A DNA stretch of 64,000 bases from CBDAUN01 sp965214615 (lineage in GTDB: Bacteria; Pseudomonadota; Gammaproteobacteria; Arenicellales; JAJDZL01), in contig OZ243952.1 in NCBI GenBank assembly GCA_965214615.1, positions 124,001-188,000 on the forward strand, given 5' to 3'. Position 1 is the stretch's first letter. Each line of letters starts with the position of its first letter. The notes under the pieces were generated by a model. That model ran no database searches. It was not told the origin of the DNA and was given only the letters and a program-made list of their open reading frames with translations. The position numbers were made by a program, and so were the translations under genes. Below, in pieces: positions 26,097 to 34,713 of this stretch.

Positions 26097-26336
26097 CTAG
26101 GTTTGATTCGACCACTGCTCCGGTGTGAAGGTCCGAAGCGACAGCGCATGAATGGTCTCGTCCATCTTGTCGCCGAGGCCCTCATAGACCATGCGGTGCT
26201 GCTCCACCATCGAAATTCCATCGAATTCAGGGCATACCACGACAGCTGAAAAATGCCTTCCGTCGCCTTCAACTTCCGCGCTGGCATCACTCAAGCCCGC
26301 CTCGATCCACAATTTGACCATTTCCGGCGTAACCAT
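26097..26336 (-). CDS. ibaG: BolA/IbaG family iron-sulfur regulator
   Basis: This is a 79-residue BolA-like protein with the conserved SDASAEVEGDGRHFSAVVVC segment and the invariant His in SMVEQHRMVYEGLGDKM. In other gammaproteobacteria the ibaG gene sits between mlaB and murA, as here. I chose the ATG at 26336 because AAGGCAGGA lies just upstream; a TTG start five codons earlier falls within that ribosome-binding sequence. It probably works with the neighbouring CGFS glutaredoxin. Confidence 0.92.
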   Translation of the reverse strand: MVTPEMVKLWIEAGLSDASAEVEGDGRHFSAVVVCPEFDGISMVEQHRMVYEGLGDKMDETIHALSLRTFTPEQWSNQT

Positions 26337-26507
26337 CAATCCTGCCTTCAACCGTTGTCAGATAATATAAAAATCAGATTCTAATGTCCCGCTCATTATA
26401 TCACGCCGAATATGCCGCCACCGCGATTCGCACAAGTTAAAACGTAATCCGCAAGTGTTGGAAAACGCCTTTTTCTGCTGCGCCTTAGCGCTCTGGAATC
26501 CGTTGCC

Positions 26508-26822
26508 CTACGGCGCGTCAGAGCAATTGAGAATCTGCTCTAGTCCGTTGACTCGAACCAGCCGTGCCATCTGCTCGGGCATATTGAGCCAGCAGATTGT
26601 CGCACCGGCGCGTTCGGCGCGTTCGGTCCAGTCCAGCGCCAGGGCGATTCCGGCACTGTCCACAGCTTGCACGGATTGAAGATCAATGCGCACCTGGCGA
26701 TCGGGCCGGTTCAGAAATTCCGCCTCCCGGTAAAGACGCACGACAGTTTTGAAATTCAGCGGCCCGCTGAGCCGGTAGCAGCCCGAGACATCGCGGTCAA
26801 TTGCGGCGTCCGAAGAACTCAT
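26508..26822 (-). CDS. mlaB: Phospholipid transport STAS-domain protein MlaB
   Basis: This is a 104-residue single STAS domain, the cytoplasmic regulator that binds MlaF. The core VRIDLQSVQAVDSAGIALAL contains the conserved Asp-Ser pair (a Thr in E. coli) that sits at the MlaF interface. I chose the ATG at 26822, a few bases after the mlaD stop. The gene directly follows mlaD, leaving no room for mlaC, which lies between the two in E. coli. Its partner genes mlaFE are at 3-4.6 kb. Confidence 0.85.
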   Translation of the reverse strand: MSSSDAAIDRDVSGCYRLSGPLNFKTVVRLYREAEFLNRPDRQVRIDLQSVQAVDSAGIALALDWTERAERAGATICWLNMPEQMARLVRVNGLEQILNCSDAP

Positions 26823-26826
26823 TCGG

Positions 26827-27291
26827 CTAATTTTCCGAAGTGGTGGAGCGGTAGAGGAATTCTCCAATGAGCCCTTCGATTGAAAACGAAGACTGCGTCA
26901 GCTCAATTTCAGATCCGTCTTCGAGATACACGTCTTCGGCGCCCGGAGACAGGCCGACATATTGCGCGCCGAGCAGGCCCGCAGTAAGAATCATGGCGCT
27001 CGAATCTTCCGGAATGCTTACGCCGGTATCGGAAATGGACAATTCGACAACCGCCTGATAGGTCTGCTGATCAATCGCTATCGAGGTGACTCGACCGACA
27101 TTCACTCCGGCAATCGAAACCGGCGCCTTGACCGCCAGTCCGCCGATGTCGTCGAATCGCGCATAGATCCGGTAGCCGTCGTCAGGACCGAAAAGCGAGG
27201 TATTGCCAACCTGAAAGGCCAGCATCGCAACTGCCCCGATTCCGCAAAGAACGAACAGTCCCACCCATGTTTCGATTATTGCCCGTTTCAT
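26827..27291 (-). CDS. mlaD: Phospholipid transport MCE protein MlaD
   Basis: This is the periplasmic MCE-domain subunit that forms the hexameric ring on MlaE. One N-terminal helix (ETWVGLFVLCGIGAVAMLAF) is followed by an MCE domain with IYARFDDIGGLAVKAPVSIA, GVNVGRVTSIAI and GLLGAQYVGLSPG. It is 154 residues, somewhat short but complete. I chose the ATG at 27291 because AGAGGA precedes it; upstream open frame is unconserved. It is separated from mlaF and mlaE by about 22 kb. Confidence 0.93.
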   Translation of the reverse strand: MKRAIIETWVGLFVLCGIGAVAMLAFQVGNTSLFGPDDGYRIYARFDDIGGLAVKAPVSIAGVNVGRVTSIAIDQQTYQAVVELSISDTGVSIPEDSSAMILTAGLLGAQYVGLSPGAEDVYLEDGSEIELTQSSFSIEGLIGEFLYRSTTSEN

Positions 27292-27554
27292 GTTTCCTCT
27301 ACCACCATCCGGCGCGATTTCGCGGCAACTGCAACTGCTTCGGCATTGGCCCGGCGCAAGCGCGAAGCCCCGGGCGGCGCGGTTCATTCCGGCACGCTCC
27401 TTGCCGTCAACGGCATCGCGGGGCCTGAATCGAATGCAGTTGACGCCCGATTATACCCTTGCGCCCGCAGCGGATGGAATCCTGCGCAAAGCCAGACATG
27501 CGGCACCGGCGCTTCGCCCCGCAATCGTGACCGGCAATCCGGTCGCGATAAGGC

Positions 27555-30095
27555 TCACTCGTTGCGCAAATACCGAAGCGGCTTGTGATTCAGCGCCTTG
27601 AGCACCCCGAGCAATCCGACAATCATCGAAAGCGTCAGTCCCAGAATCGCCGTAGAGGCTGCACCGGCCGCAATGAACGTCCAGTCCCATCCCATCAGCA
27701 GAACCAGCACCGCCCAGGATGCCAGCGTCCCTACGGACGCTGCAATGACCGCGGTAATCACGCCCTGCATCAGATACTCGAGCGAATACGCCCCGAACAC
27801 ATAGCGCCTCGAGGCGCCAAGCGTCTTGAGCAGTACGCTTTCATACGCGCGGCGGCGGTTTTCCGACATCACCACGCCGGCAAGCACTAGAATGCCGGCG
27901 ATCACAGTCACCAGGGAGACGCCGCGCGCAGCATCCCTTGCGTTCGACATGTGCGAACTGACACGATCAAGCACGTCCTTGATGCGCACCACCGTCACAT
28001 TCGGAAACTGGCGCGCAATTCGGTCTTGCAGCCGGTAATCGCCGCCGCCCGACATTTCGACCGTCGAAATGTAGGTATGCGGCGCAGACGCAAGCGGCTC
28101 CGGAGAAAGCATGATGGCAAAATTCAACTGCATCGACTGCCATTCGAGGCGGCGGATGTTGTAGACTTCGCCGGTGATCTCGCGCCCCAGAATGCGCATC
28201 GAAACAGCTTCGCCGAGCTTCAGCCCAAAACTGTCGGCGACATCCTCGTGGATCGAAAGCAGCGTCGGGCCGTCATAGTCCTCGCCCCACCAGGTGCCTG
28301 CTGTCAGTTCGGCATTTTCAGGCGCGGTGGTCGAATAGGTAAACGCGCGGTCTCCGTCAAGCAGCCACTGCGAATCCGGATCGATCAATGCCTCTGCCGG
28401 ATCTTCGCCTCTGATCCGGGTTATGACACCGCGAACGTAGGGCATCTTGTCGATGCGCTGCACGTTTTCGTCTGCGTCAAGCAGGCCGAAGAATTCATCA
28501 TGCTGGGCCGACTGTACATCAAGAAAGAAGAATGTCGGCGCCCGCTCAGGAATCAGGCCGTTGATCTGGCGGTCCAGATTCGCAGAAACCAGCGTCACCG
28601 TGACCAGCACCGAAAGCCCGAGGCCGATGGCGAGCACGATGTCGGATGTCGATGCGCCCGGACGGTACAGATTCGCTATCGCAAGTCTGAGAATCGGCAG
28701 CCCCCGGCTGTGCAGCCGCCGCGCAGCCGCAACAATCGCAAGCGCTATAAGCCGGAATACGCTCCAGGCGACAACCACGCCGATCACGAACCACACCGCA
28801 AATCTTTTTTCCGGCGCCGTAGCGATGGCAATTGCCGCAAGCAGCACAGCCAGTGCGGCGGCGGACAGCCTGAAGCCCGTCGGCATGACCCGCCGCACAG
28901 CCGACACGGTACTTCGAAAAAGCGCACCCGGCGCCGTATTCAGCGCCGCCGCAAGCGGCGCGAGGCTGAATAGCAGCGCAGTCGCGTAGCCGTAGGCGGC
29001 GGCAATTGCGACAACCCGCAAGTCAAGGCCAAGTTCCAGCGGCACCGCCAGCCATTGCCGGACTACGGCGGCAAGCAGGCTTTGCGCAATGTAGCCGGCG
29101 CCGATTCCAACCGCGATACCGGCACTTGCAAGCGCCATCAACTGTGTCAGATACATGCGCAGCACCAGCCGTCTCGGCGAGCCGATGCATTTCAAAAGCG
29201 CAATCGTTCCCAGCCGGGTATCCATATAGGCGCGGATCGCATTGCTCACGCCGACACCGCCAATCAGCAGCGTCGTCAGCCCGGCAAGCGAAAGCAGCAC
29301 CCCGATGCGGTCAACCGCCTCGCGAAGCGACGGCGCAGCATCGGTGTAGTCGCGTATCTGCCAGGAGCGGCTGTCAAACACCTCGCCGAGGCTTTGCTTG
29401 AATTCCCCGATATCGGCAGCGTTATCCAGAATCAGGCGGTATTCCCAGTAGTGCCGGCTCGTTGCGGACATCAGCGCCGAGTCGGCAAGCGCGTCATGAT
29501 GCACCATCACTCTCGGCCAGAAGCCGAAGTTGTTCGACCCGCCGATCCGGTCGGGCTCGTTTTCAATCACTCCGGTCACCTTCAGGTCGACGCCGCCGAG
29601 GGAAAATGTCGAGCCTATGCCGACGCGCCCGGATTCAACCAGCGCCGGGTCGACCAGCGCCCCATGGCGCCCGTCTGTTCGGTCAAGCGCCGAAGCAAAG
29701 TCAATATCGCCGCGCACCGCCGTCTCGCCCACCAGCGGATAGGCGTCATCCACCGCCTTGAGCTCGACCAGCGTGCTGTTATCCGCCTGTTCGGCGCGCA
29801 GCAGGGTACGAAGCTCGGAAGTTGCCGAAATCGCCGCACTGCGGCCTTGGACAAACTCCAGCTGCTCGGCGGTCATCGGCCGAAACTGCGTCGACAGCGC
29901 CACGTCGCCGCCGAGCACCAGTCTGCCGTCGCGCTCTATCCCGCTCAGTATGGCCGCAGCAAAGGCCATCACCGCTGTTATCGCCGCCACGCCAAGCGCC
30001 AGGCAGCTCAGGAATATCCAGAATCCCCGGTGTCCGCGCCGAAAGTCGCGCAGTGCAAGCCTTGCAGCCAGGCCGCGCATCACTGAACTGTCCAT
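27555..30095 (-). CDS. ybbP: FtsX-type ABC transporter permease, YbbP-like
   Basis: This is an 846-residue permease with the duplicated MacB/FtsX layout. One N-terminal helix (FWIFLSCLALGVAAITAVMA) precedes a large periplasmic domain, then a core of four helices around residues 270-450, further helices, a second periplasmic region and three C-terminal helices (residues about 725-835). It starts five bases after the ATPase gene. The pair is like E. coli YbbA-YbbP, whose role is not fully settled. The organization suggests a mechanotransducing exporter rather than a classic importer. Confidence 0.88.
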   Translation of the reverse strand: MDSSVMRGLAARLALRDFRRGHRGFWIFLSCLALGVAAITAVMAFAAAILSGIERDGRLVLGGDVALSTQFRPMTAEQLEFVQGRSAAISATSELRTLLRAEQADNSTLVELKAVDDAYPLVGETAVRGDIDFASALDRTDGRHGALVDPALVESGRVGIGSTFSLGGVDLKVTGVIENEPDRIGGSNNFGFWPRVMVHHDALADSALMSATSRHYWEYRLILDNAADIGEFKQSLGEVFDSRSWQIRDYTDAAPSLREAVDRIGVLLSLAGLTTLLIGGVGVSNAIRAYMDTRLGTIALLKCIGSPRRLVLRMYLTQLMALASAGIAVGIGAGYIAQSLLAAVVRQWLAVPLELGLDLRVVAIAAAYGYATALLFSLAPLAAALNTAPGALFRSTVSAVRRVMPTGFRLSAAALAVLLAAIAIATAPEKRFAVWFVIGVVVAWSVFRLIALAIVAAARRLHSRGLPILRLAIANLYRPGASTSDIVLAIGLGLSVLVTVTLVSANLDRQINGLIPERAPTFFFLDVQSAQHDEFFGLLDADENVQRIDKMPYVRGVITRIRGEDPAEALIDPDSQWLLDGDRAFTYSTTAPENAELTAGTWWGEDYDGPTLLSIHEDVADSFGLKLGEAVSMRILGREITGEVYNIRRLEWQSMQLNFAIMLSPEPLASAPHTYISTVEMSGGGDYRLQDRIARQFPNVTVVRIKDVLDRVSSHMSNARDAARGVSLVTVIAGILVLAGVVMSENRRRAYESVLLKTLGASRRYVFGAYSLEYLMQGVITAVIAASVGTLASWAVLVLLMGWDWTFIAAGAASTAILGLTLSMIVGLLGVLKALNHKPLRYLRNE

Positions 30096-30100
30096 TGGAA

Positions 30101-30829
30101 TCAGCGCGCAGCGTCGGCGAATATCACGCCGTCATCCATCTGCACATTGCGCCTGCAGCGCATTGCCAGTTCAGCCTGATGCGTGATCAGTACCAAAGTG
30201 GACCGTCTCGCCTCGCTGAGGCGGAACATCAAGTCCATCACCCGCTGGGAATTCTCGCTGTCCAGATTGCCCGTAGGCTCGTCTGCAAGCACCAGATTCG
30301 GTTCGGCGATCAGCGCCCTGGCCAGCGCAACGCGCTGCTGCTCGCCGCCGGAAAGCTGATCCGGGTAATGCGTCAGGCGCCTGGACAGCCCGACCAGGTC
30401 CAGTTCGTGCGCCGCCTTGTCGAATGCATCACGACGGCCGGAAAGCTCCAGGGGAATCGCCACGTTTTCCAATGCCGTCATCGTCGGGATCAGGTGAAAG
30501 GACTGGAACACGATGCCTACATTGCGGCGCCGATAGCGTGCCAGCGCATTCTCATCAAGCGCATTGAGTGTCAGGCCGGCAACGCTCACTGTTCCGCCGG
30601 TCGGCCTCTCCAGCCCTGCGATAATCATCATCAGCGACGTCTTGCCCGCACCGGAATGGCCGGTGATGCACACCGTTTCGCCCGAACCGATTTCAAGATC
30701 GATGCCGCGCAGAATTTCAACCTGCCCCGCCTGGCTGCCCAGGGTCAGCCGAATACCGCTCAAAGACACCAGCGGACCCGTACCGACAACGTCCGCCGGT
30801 ACTCCGATTTCTACGTTTGATTTTGACAT
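30101..30829 (-). CDS. ybbA: ABC transporter ATPase, YbbA/LolD-like
   Basis: This is a 242-residue ATPase of the MacB/LolD family. It has Walker A ITGHSGAGKTS, signature LSGGEQQRVALARAL and Walker B VLADEPTGNLDSEN, as in this family. It is co-transcribed with the large permease downstream. In E. coli the gene is divergent from tesA; here tesA is also on the plus strand to the right, but a binding-protein and BCCT gene pair now lies between them. Confidence 0.93.
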   Translation of the reverse strand: MSKSNVEIGVPADVVGTGPLVSLSGIRLTLGSQAGQVEILRGIDLEIGSGETVCITGHSGAGKTSLMMIIAGLERPTGGTVSVAGLTLNALDENALARYRRRNVGIVFQSFHLIPTMTALENVAIPLELSGRRDAFDKAAHELDLVGLSRRLTHYPDQLSGGEQQRVALARALIAEPNLVLADEPTGNLDSENSQRVMDLMFRLSEARRSTLVLITHQAELAMRCRRNVQMDDGVIFADAAR

Positions 30830-30834
30830 ATTTG

Positions 30835-30891
30835 CCCTATTGCGACCATTTGACCCTATTACGACTCAATTAGTCCTATGTGATGCCTATT
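30835..30891. repeat. Four spaced CCTATT-type motifs in a divergent promoter region
   Basis: CCCTATT recurs at 30835 and 30854, with related TCCTATG at 30874 and GCCTATT at 30885. The spacing is about 20, 20 and 11 bases, and the first two are each followed by a GCGAC or ACGAC element. They lie just upstream of ybbA in the 270-base divergent spacer toward the binding-protein gene. This may be an iterated operator, or chance in an AT-rich stretch. Confidence 0.35.
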
Positions 30892-31099
30892 TGTTGCATA
30901 TTCAACAGCAATTAAAGTACCATCGGGTTTATTCAACTGGGCTAGGGAGATTCAAGATCGACCCTAAAGAACAAAAAAGAGTCGAATCAGGTTCTCTCGG
31001 CGGTCGTTCCGAGAACATCAACCACGTTGCCTGTTCCCCGCGATTGCAGCATACGGTCCCGTTGCCAACCTTTACTTACCGCGTCCGGAGGATTGCATA

Positions 31100-32233
31100 A
31101 TGCGAAAAACTTCATTTTTCAGACGCGACGTGTTCCTGTTGCTCTTGGCAACTGCTTTGGCCTTGGGCTTTGCAGGGAATTCGACGCGCGCCCATAATCT
31201 CTACGATCAGACGGTGAACGTAGTCAGCTTTGGCGGCGACTATACGCGAAGCCAAATGCTTTCAATGGTGCGTCCATGGGAAGCCGCTAGCGGAAAATTT
31301 GTCAATATGTCCGACTATGGCGGCGGTATAGCCGAGATCCGAAGTCAGGTCAATTCCGCCAACGTCTCCTGGGATGTCGTCGACATGGAATATGCCGATC
31401 TGATCGCAGCGTGCGATGCAGGCCTGCTTGAGCCTGCCGACGCCTCGTTAATGGCGAATGGCGATGACGGAACACCGGCCAGCGACGACATTTCCGCCGG
31501 CTCGATGGGCGATTGCGGCTATCCGTCGGTGATCTGGGCAACTGTCTACGCATACAGCACCGACGCATTTGCAGACCGCAAGCCGTCGACGATCGCCGAT
31601 TTCTTCGACGTCGAGTCGTTTCCCGGAAAGCGCGGCATGCGACAAAATCCGCGCGGCTTTCTGGAATGGGCCCTGATCGCCGCCGGCGTGGCGCCGGATC
31701 AGGTCTATGCGACGCTGTCAACTCCCGAAGGCCTGCAGATGGCCTTTGATCAGGCTTCGGTCCTGAAGCCGCATATCGTGTGGTGGAGCGGGGGCAGCGA
31801 GCCTGTCGAGCTTCTGACGAGCGGAGCGGTAACCATGTCCGCCGCCTGGAACGGCCGCCTGTACCGCCCGATCGTGGAGCAGAAGCTGCCGATTGACATT
31901 GTCTGGGACGGGCAGATGTGGGAAATTGAATATTTCGCAATCCCCAAGGGAACACCTCGCATGGCCAACGCCAAGGAGTTTATTCGATTTGCAACCGGCA
32001 CCGGGCCTTTGGCGCAAATGAGCAATCACATCTCGTACGGTCCGATACGCGCCTCGTCGAGTCAACTCGTCGATGAAGCAATTACACCGTTTCTTCCTAC
32101 ATCCAATATGGGCAATGCACTTCGCGTCGACTCACGCTGGTGGGCTCAGAATATGAATCAGGTAGAAGAAGCATTCGAAAACTGGCTGAGTCCGCCGAGT
32201 ATCGACGAAGCAGAACGCGCAGTGCGATTCTAA
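31100..32233 (+). CDS. Periplasmic solute-binding protein, PotD-like
   Basis: This is a 377-residue secreted binding protein. The signal peptide (residues 1-31; FLLLLATALALGFAG core) is followed by VNVVSFGGDYTRSQ, WDVVDMEYADLIAACDAGLLEP and the polyamine-type fold seen in PotD/PotF relatives. GGAGG is well spaced before the ATG at 31100. No ABC ATPase or permease accompanies it; instead a BCCT carrier gene starts 22 bases downstream. That pairing is unusual and suggests the protein serves the BCCT carrier or a chemosensing role. Ligand unknown; a small amine or zwitterion is a guess from the context. Confidence 0.85.
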   Translation: MRKTSFFRRDVFLLLLATALALGFAGNSTRAHNLYDQTVNVVSFGGDYTRSQMLSMVRPWEAASGKFVNMSDYGGGIAEIRSQVNSANVSWDVVDMEYADLIAACDAGLLEPADASLMANGDDGTPASDDISAGSMGDCGYPSVIWATVYAYSTDAFADRKPSTIADFFDVESFPGKRGMRQNPRGFLEWALIAAGVAPDQVYATLSTPEGLQMAFDQASVLKPHIVWWSGGSEPVELLTSGAVTMSAAWNGRLYRPIVEQKLPIDIVWDGQMWEIEYFAIPKGTPRMANAKEFIRFATGTGPLAQMSNHISYGPIRASSSQLVDEAITPFLPTSNMGNALRVDSRWWAQNMNQVEEAFENWLSPPSIDEAERAVRF

Positions 32234-32255
32234 GCAATCGCAAGGAGAATAACTC

Positions 32256-33815
32256 ATGAAAGAACCACAAATTGATAAGACGATATTCTGGGTATCTCTG
32301 GTGGTAATCGCCGCCTTGGTGATTCCATTGATCGCTGCGCCGGAAGCCGGACAGGAATTTCTCGGCTCGCTGCTGACTCTGGCCACAGGCAAGCTCGGAT
32401 GGTCATACCTTTGGTTTACCATCGGCGCTTTCGGCGTGCTGCTGTATTTCGCCTTGGGCAAGTACGCCCACGTTCGATTCGGGGGACAGGATGCCAGGCC
32501 CGAATTTTCCCTGCCAAGCTGGATTGCGATGCTGTTTTGCGCAGGCATCGGCGCCGCGGTCATGTACTGGGGAACGATCGAATGGGCCTACTACTACACC
32601 GGCCCGCCATTCGGAATCGAACCGGAGTCGACACAGGCGGCAGAATGGGCCGCGATGTACGGCATGTTCCACTGGGGCTTTACCGCCTGGGCGGTATACT
32701 GCATCCCGACGCTGCCTCTGGCCTATCTGCTTTGGAACCGCAAGCGCGCTGTTCTGCGGCTGTCGGCCGCCTGCGCCGGCGTGATCGGCCAGAAAAATGC
32801 CGACGGGTGGATTGGCAAGATCATCGACATCCTGTTCATGTTCGGACTGATTGGCGGAGTCGGCACTTCGATGGGCCTCGGCACGCCGATGCTGTCGGCC
32901 GGAATGGCCGAGTTGTTCAGCGTCGAACGCTCGTTCATGCTTGATGTCATCGTAGTCATTATCTGGGCGATGATCTTCGGCGCCAGCGTGTATTCCGGAC
33001 TCGAAAAGGGGATCAAGCGTCTCAGCGACCTGAACCTGATCCTGATCATCGTAATCCTCGGATTCACCTTCCTGTTCGGGCCTACGGTCTTCATGCTGAG
33101 CACGTTTACCAACAGCATCGGACTGCTGACGCAGAACTTCATCCAGATGAGCTTCTGGATGGACCCGATTGCCAAAGGCGGATTCCCGGAAGGCTGGACC
33201 ATATTCTACTGGGCCTGGTGGATCGCCTACGCGCCGTTCATGGGACTGTTTGTCGCACGAATCTCGCGCGGACGGACCATTCGCCAATTGATTGTCGCCG
33301 AAGTGCTCGGCGGATCGTTCGGCTGCTGGATCTTTTTCGCGATTCTCGGGAACACGTCCATGTACTACGAGCTTAACGGCATTGTCGCGGTCACCGAGAT
33401 CATGGCCAATCAAGGCGCTCCGGAAGCCATTGTCGCAACGATCACCGCATTGCCGATGGCAACCCTCGTGCTTGTGGTATTCGTTGTGCTGGCGTTCATA
33501 TTCGGCGCCACGACCCTGGATTCCTCGGCGTTCACACTGGCTTCGGTTGCAACCGTCGAACAGGAAGACCCCAGCATCCAGCCGGCTCGCTGGCATCGTC
33601 TGTTCTGGGCGTTCGTTCTCGCCGGAGTGTCTCTCGCGTTGATGTATCTAGGCGGGCTGAAACCACTTCAAACCGCATCGATCGTCGTCGCTCTGCCGCT
33701 TATGGTGGTGCTGATCGTGATGGTCTGGTCATTCAAGCTGTGGCTCGAAGAAGACTACGGCGACGGACCGATCGAGGATGCCGATACCACAATCGTGGTA
33801 GGCGAATCGAAGTAG
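32256..33815 (+). CDS. BCCT family (betaine/carnitine/choline-type) transporter
   Basis: This is a 519-residue secondary transporter with about twelve membrane helices. The family signature is present in WTIFYWAWWIAYAPFMGLFV, and the early motif FCAGIGAAVMYWGTIEWAYY is of the BCCT type. Members take up quaternary ammonium compounds or related zwitterions using ion gradients or exchange. The gene is translated with an SD (AAGGAG) after the binding-protein gene, probably as one operon that ends at the terminator at 33863. Creatinase is encoded 900 bases further on, so creatine is a candidate substrate. Confidence 0.92.
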   Translation: MKEPQIDKTIFWVSLVVIAALVIPLIAAPEAGQEFLGSLLTLATGKLGWSYLWFTIGAFGVLLYFALGKYAHVRFGGQDARPEFSLPSWIAMLFCAGIGAAVMYWGTIEWAYYYTGPPFGIEPESTQAAEWAAMYGMFHWGFTAWAVYCIPTLPLAYLLWNRKRAVLRLSAACAGVIGQKNADGWIGKIIDILFMFGLIGGVGTSMGLGTPMLSAGMAELFSVERSFMLDVIVVIIWAMIFGASVYSGLEKGIKRLSDLNLILIIVILGFTFLFGPTVFMLSTFTNSIGLLTQNFIQMSFWMDPIAKGGFPEGWTIFYWAWWIAYAPFMGLFVARISRGRTIRQLIVAEVLGGSFGCWIFFAILGNTSMYYELNGIVAVTEIMANQGAPEAIVATITALPMATLVLVVFVVLAFIFGATTLDSSAFTLASVATVEQEDPSIQPARWHRLFWAFVLAGVSLALMYLGGLKPLQTASIVVALPLMVVLIVMVWSFKLWLEEDYGDGPIEDADTTIVVGESK

Positions 33816-33862
33816 CCGACCGTTGTCGCGAAATGATCTGAAATTGAGCGGCGACAGAACTG

Positions 33863-33908
33863 AAACCGGACCGCCCGTTCGCGTGCGGTCCGGTTTTGTT
33901 TTGCTTTT
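33863..33908 (+). terminator. Rho-independent terminator overlapping the tesA start
   Basis: A perfect 12-pair stem (33863-33874 AAACCGGACCGC with 33885-33896) encloses a 10-base loop and is followed by a T-rich run (TGTTTTGCTTTT). It lies 48 bases after the BCCT stop. It also covers the probable start codon of tesA (GTG at 33883), so it could affect expression of both genes. Confidence 0.85.
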
Positions 33909-34545
33909 CACCGTCCTCGCCTGGGGAATCTCGGCCAGCGCCTTTTCGGCTCCGGAATCGGCCGCTCAAGTGCGCATACTTGCTTTCGGCGACAGCCTGA
34001 CTGCCGGCTACGGCTTAAAGGGCGAACACGGGTTTACCGCGCAGCTGCAGCGCAAATTGGACGATGCGGGCTATTCGTCGACCGTGGTCAACGGCGGCGC
34101 TTCGGGCGACACGACAACCGGAGGATTGGCACGGCTCGACTGGATGCTCGCCGAACCCTTTGACGCCGTTATCGTCGCCCTGGGCGCCAACGACGCGCTG
34201 CGCGCCGTTTCAACGGACCTGGTTCGCAGCAACCTGGAGCAAATTCTCGAAACCCTGAACCGTCGCGGGCTCGCAGTCCTGCTGTGCGGCTTTATGGCGC
34301 CGCGCAACCTCGGAGCCGAATACGTCGACGCATTCGATGCAATCTACCCGCAGCTGGCCGAGCGGTTCGACATCGCGCTGTATCCGCACTTTCTCGAAGG
34401 CGTGGCAACCGACCTGGAACTGAATCAGCCTGACGGCATTCACCCGAATCAGGCGGGAGTTGCGGTCATCGTTGAAAATATGACGCCCTATGTCATTGAA
34501 CTGATTCGCGATGTCTCAAGGCAAAGGGCCAAATCAGGCGGCTGA
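33883..34545 (+). CDS. tesA: Periplasmic SGNH esterase/lysophospholipase TesA
   Basis: This is a GDSL/SGNH hydrolase like E. coli TesA (thioesterase I/protease I/lysophospholipase L1). All four blocks are present: FGDSLTAGYG (Ser), NGGASGDTT (Gly), GANDALR (Asn) and DGIHPNQAG (Asp-His). I favour GTG at 33883, which gives a compact signal peptide starting MRSGFVLLFTVLAWGI and cleavage near SAFSA; the frame is also open from a TTG at 33823. The N-terminal codons lie in the terminator hairpin of the upstream operon. In many bacteria tesA is adjacent and divergent to ybbA. Confidence 0.9.
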   Translation: MRSGFVLLFTVLAWGISASAFSAPESAAQVRILAFGDSLTAGYGLKGEHGFTAQLQRKLDDAGYSSTVVNGGASGDTTTGGLARLDWMLAEPFDAVIVALGANDALRAVSTDLVRSNLEQILETLNRRGLAVLLCGFMAPRNLGAEYVDAFDAIYPQLAERFDIALYPHFLEGVATDLELNQPDGIHPNQAGVAVIVENMTPYVIELIRDVSRQRAKSGG

Positions 34546-34713
34546 GCAGATCGCCACCCGCAAGCGGGCGGGAAAGCGAAATTAATCGGCAGCAATACCG
34601 CCGCATTTCCTACAATACAGCGCACGCGCCGGAGCCGATTGACGCGAGGCCCAATCGGACTTTGCGCATATTGAACTGCAAAGCGCTGCATCGCATTCGA
34701 TGGAATTGAAATT

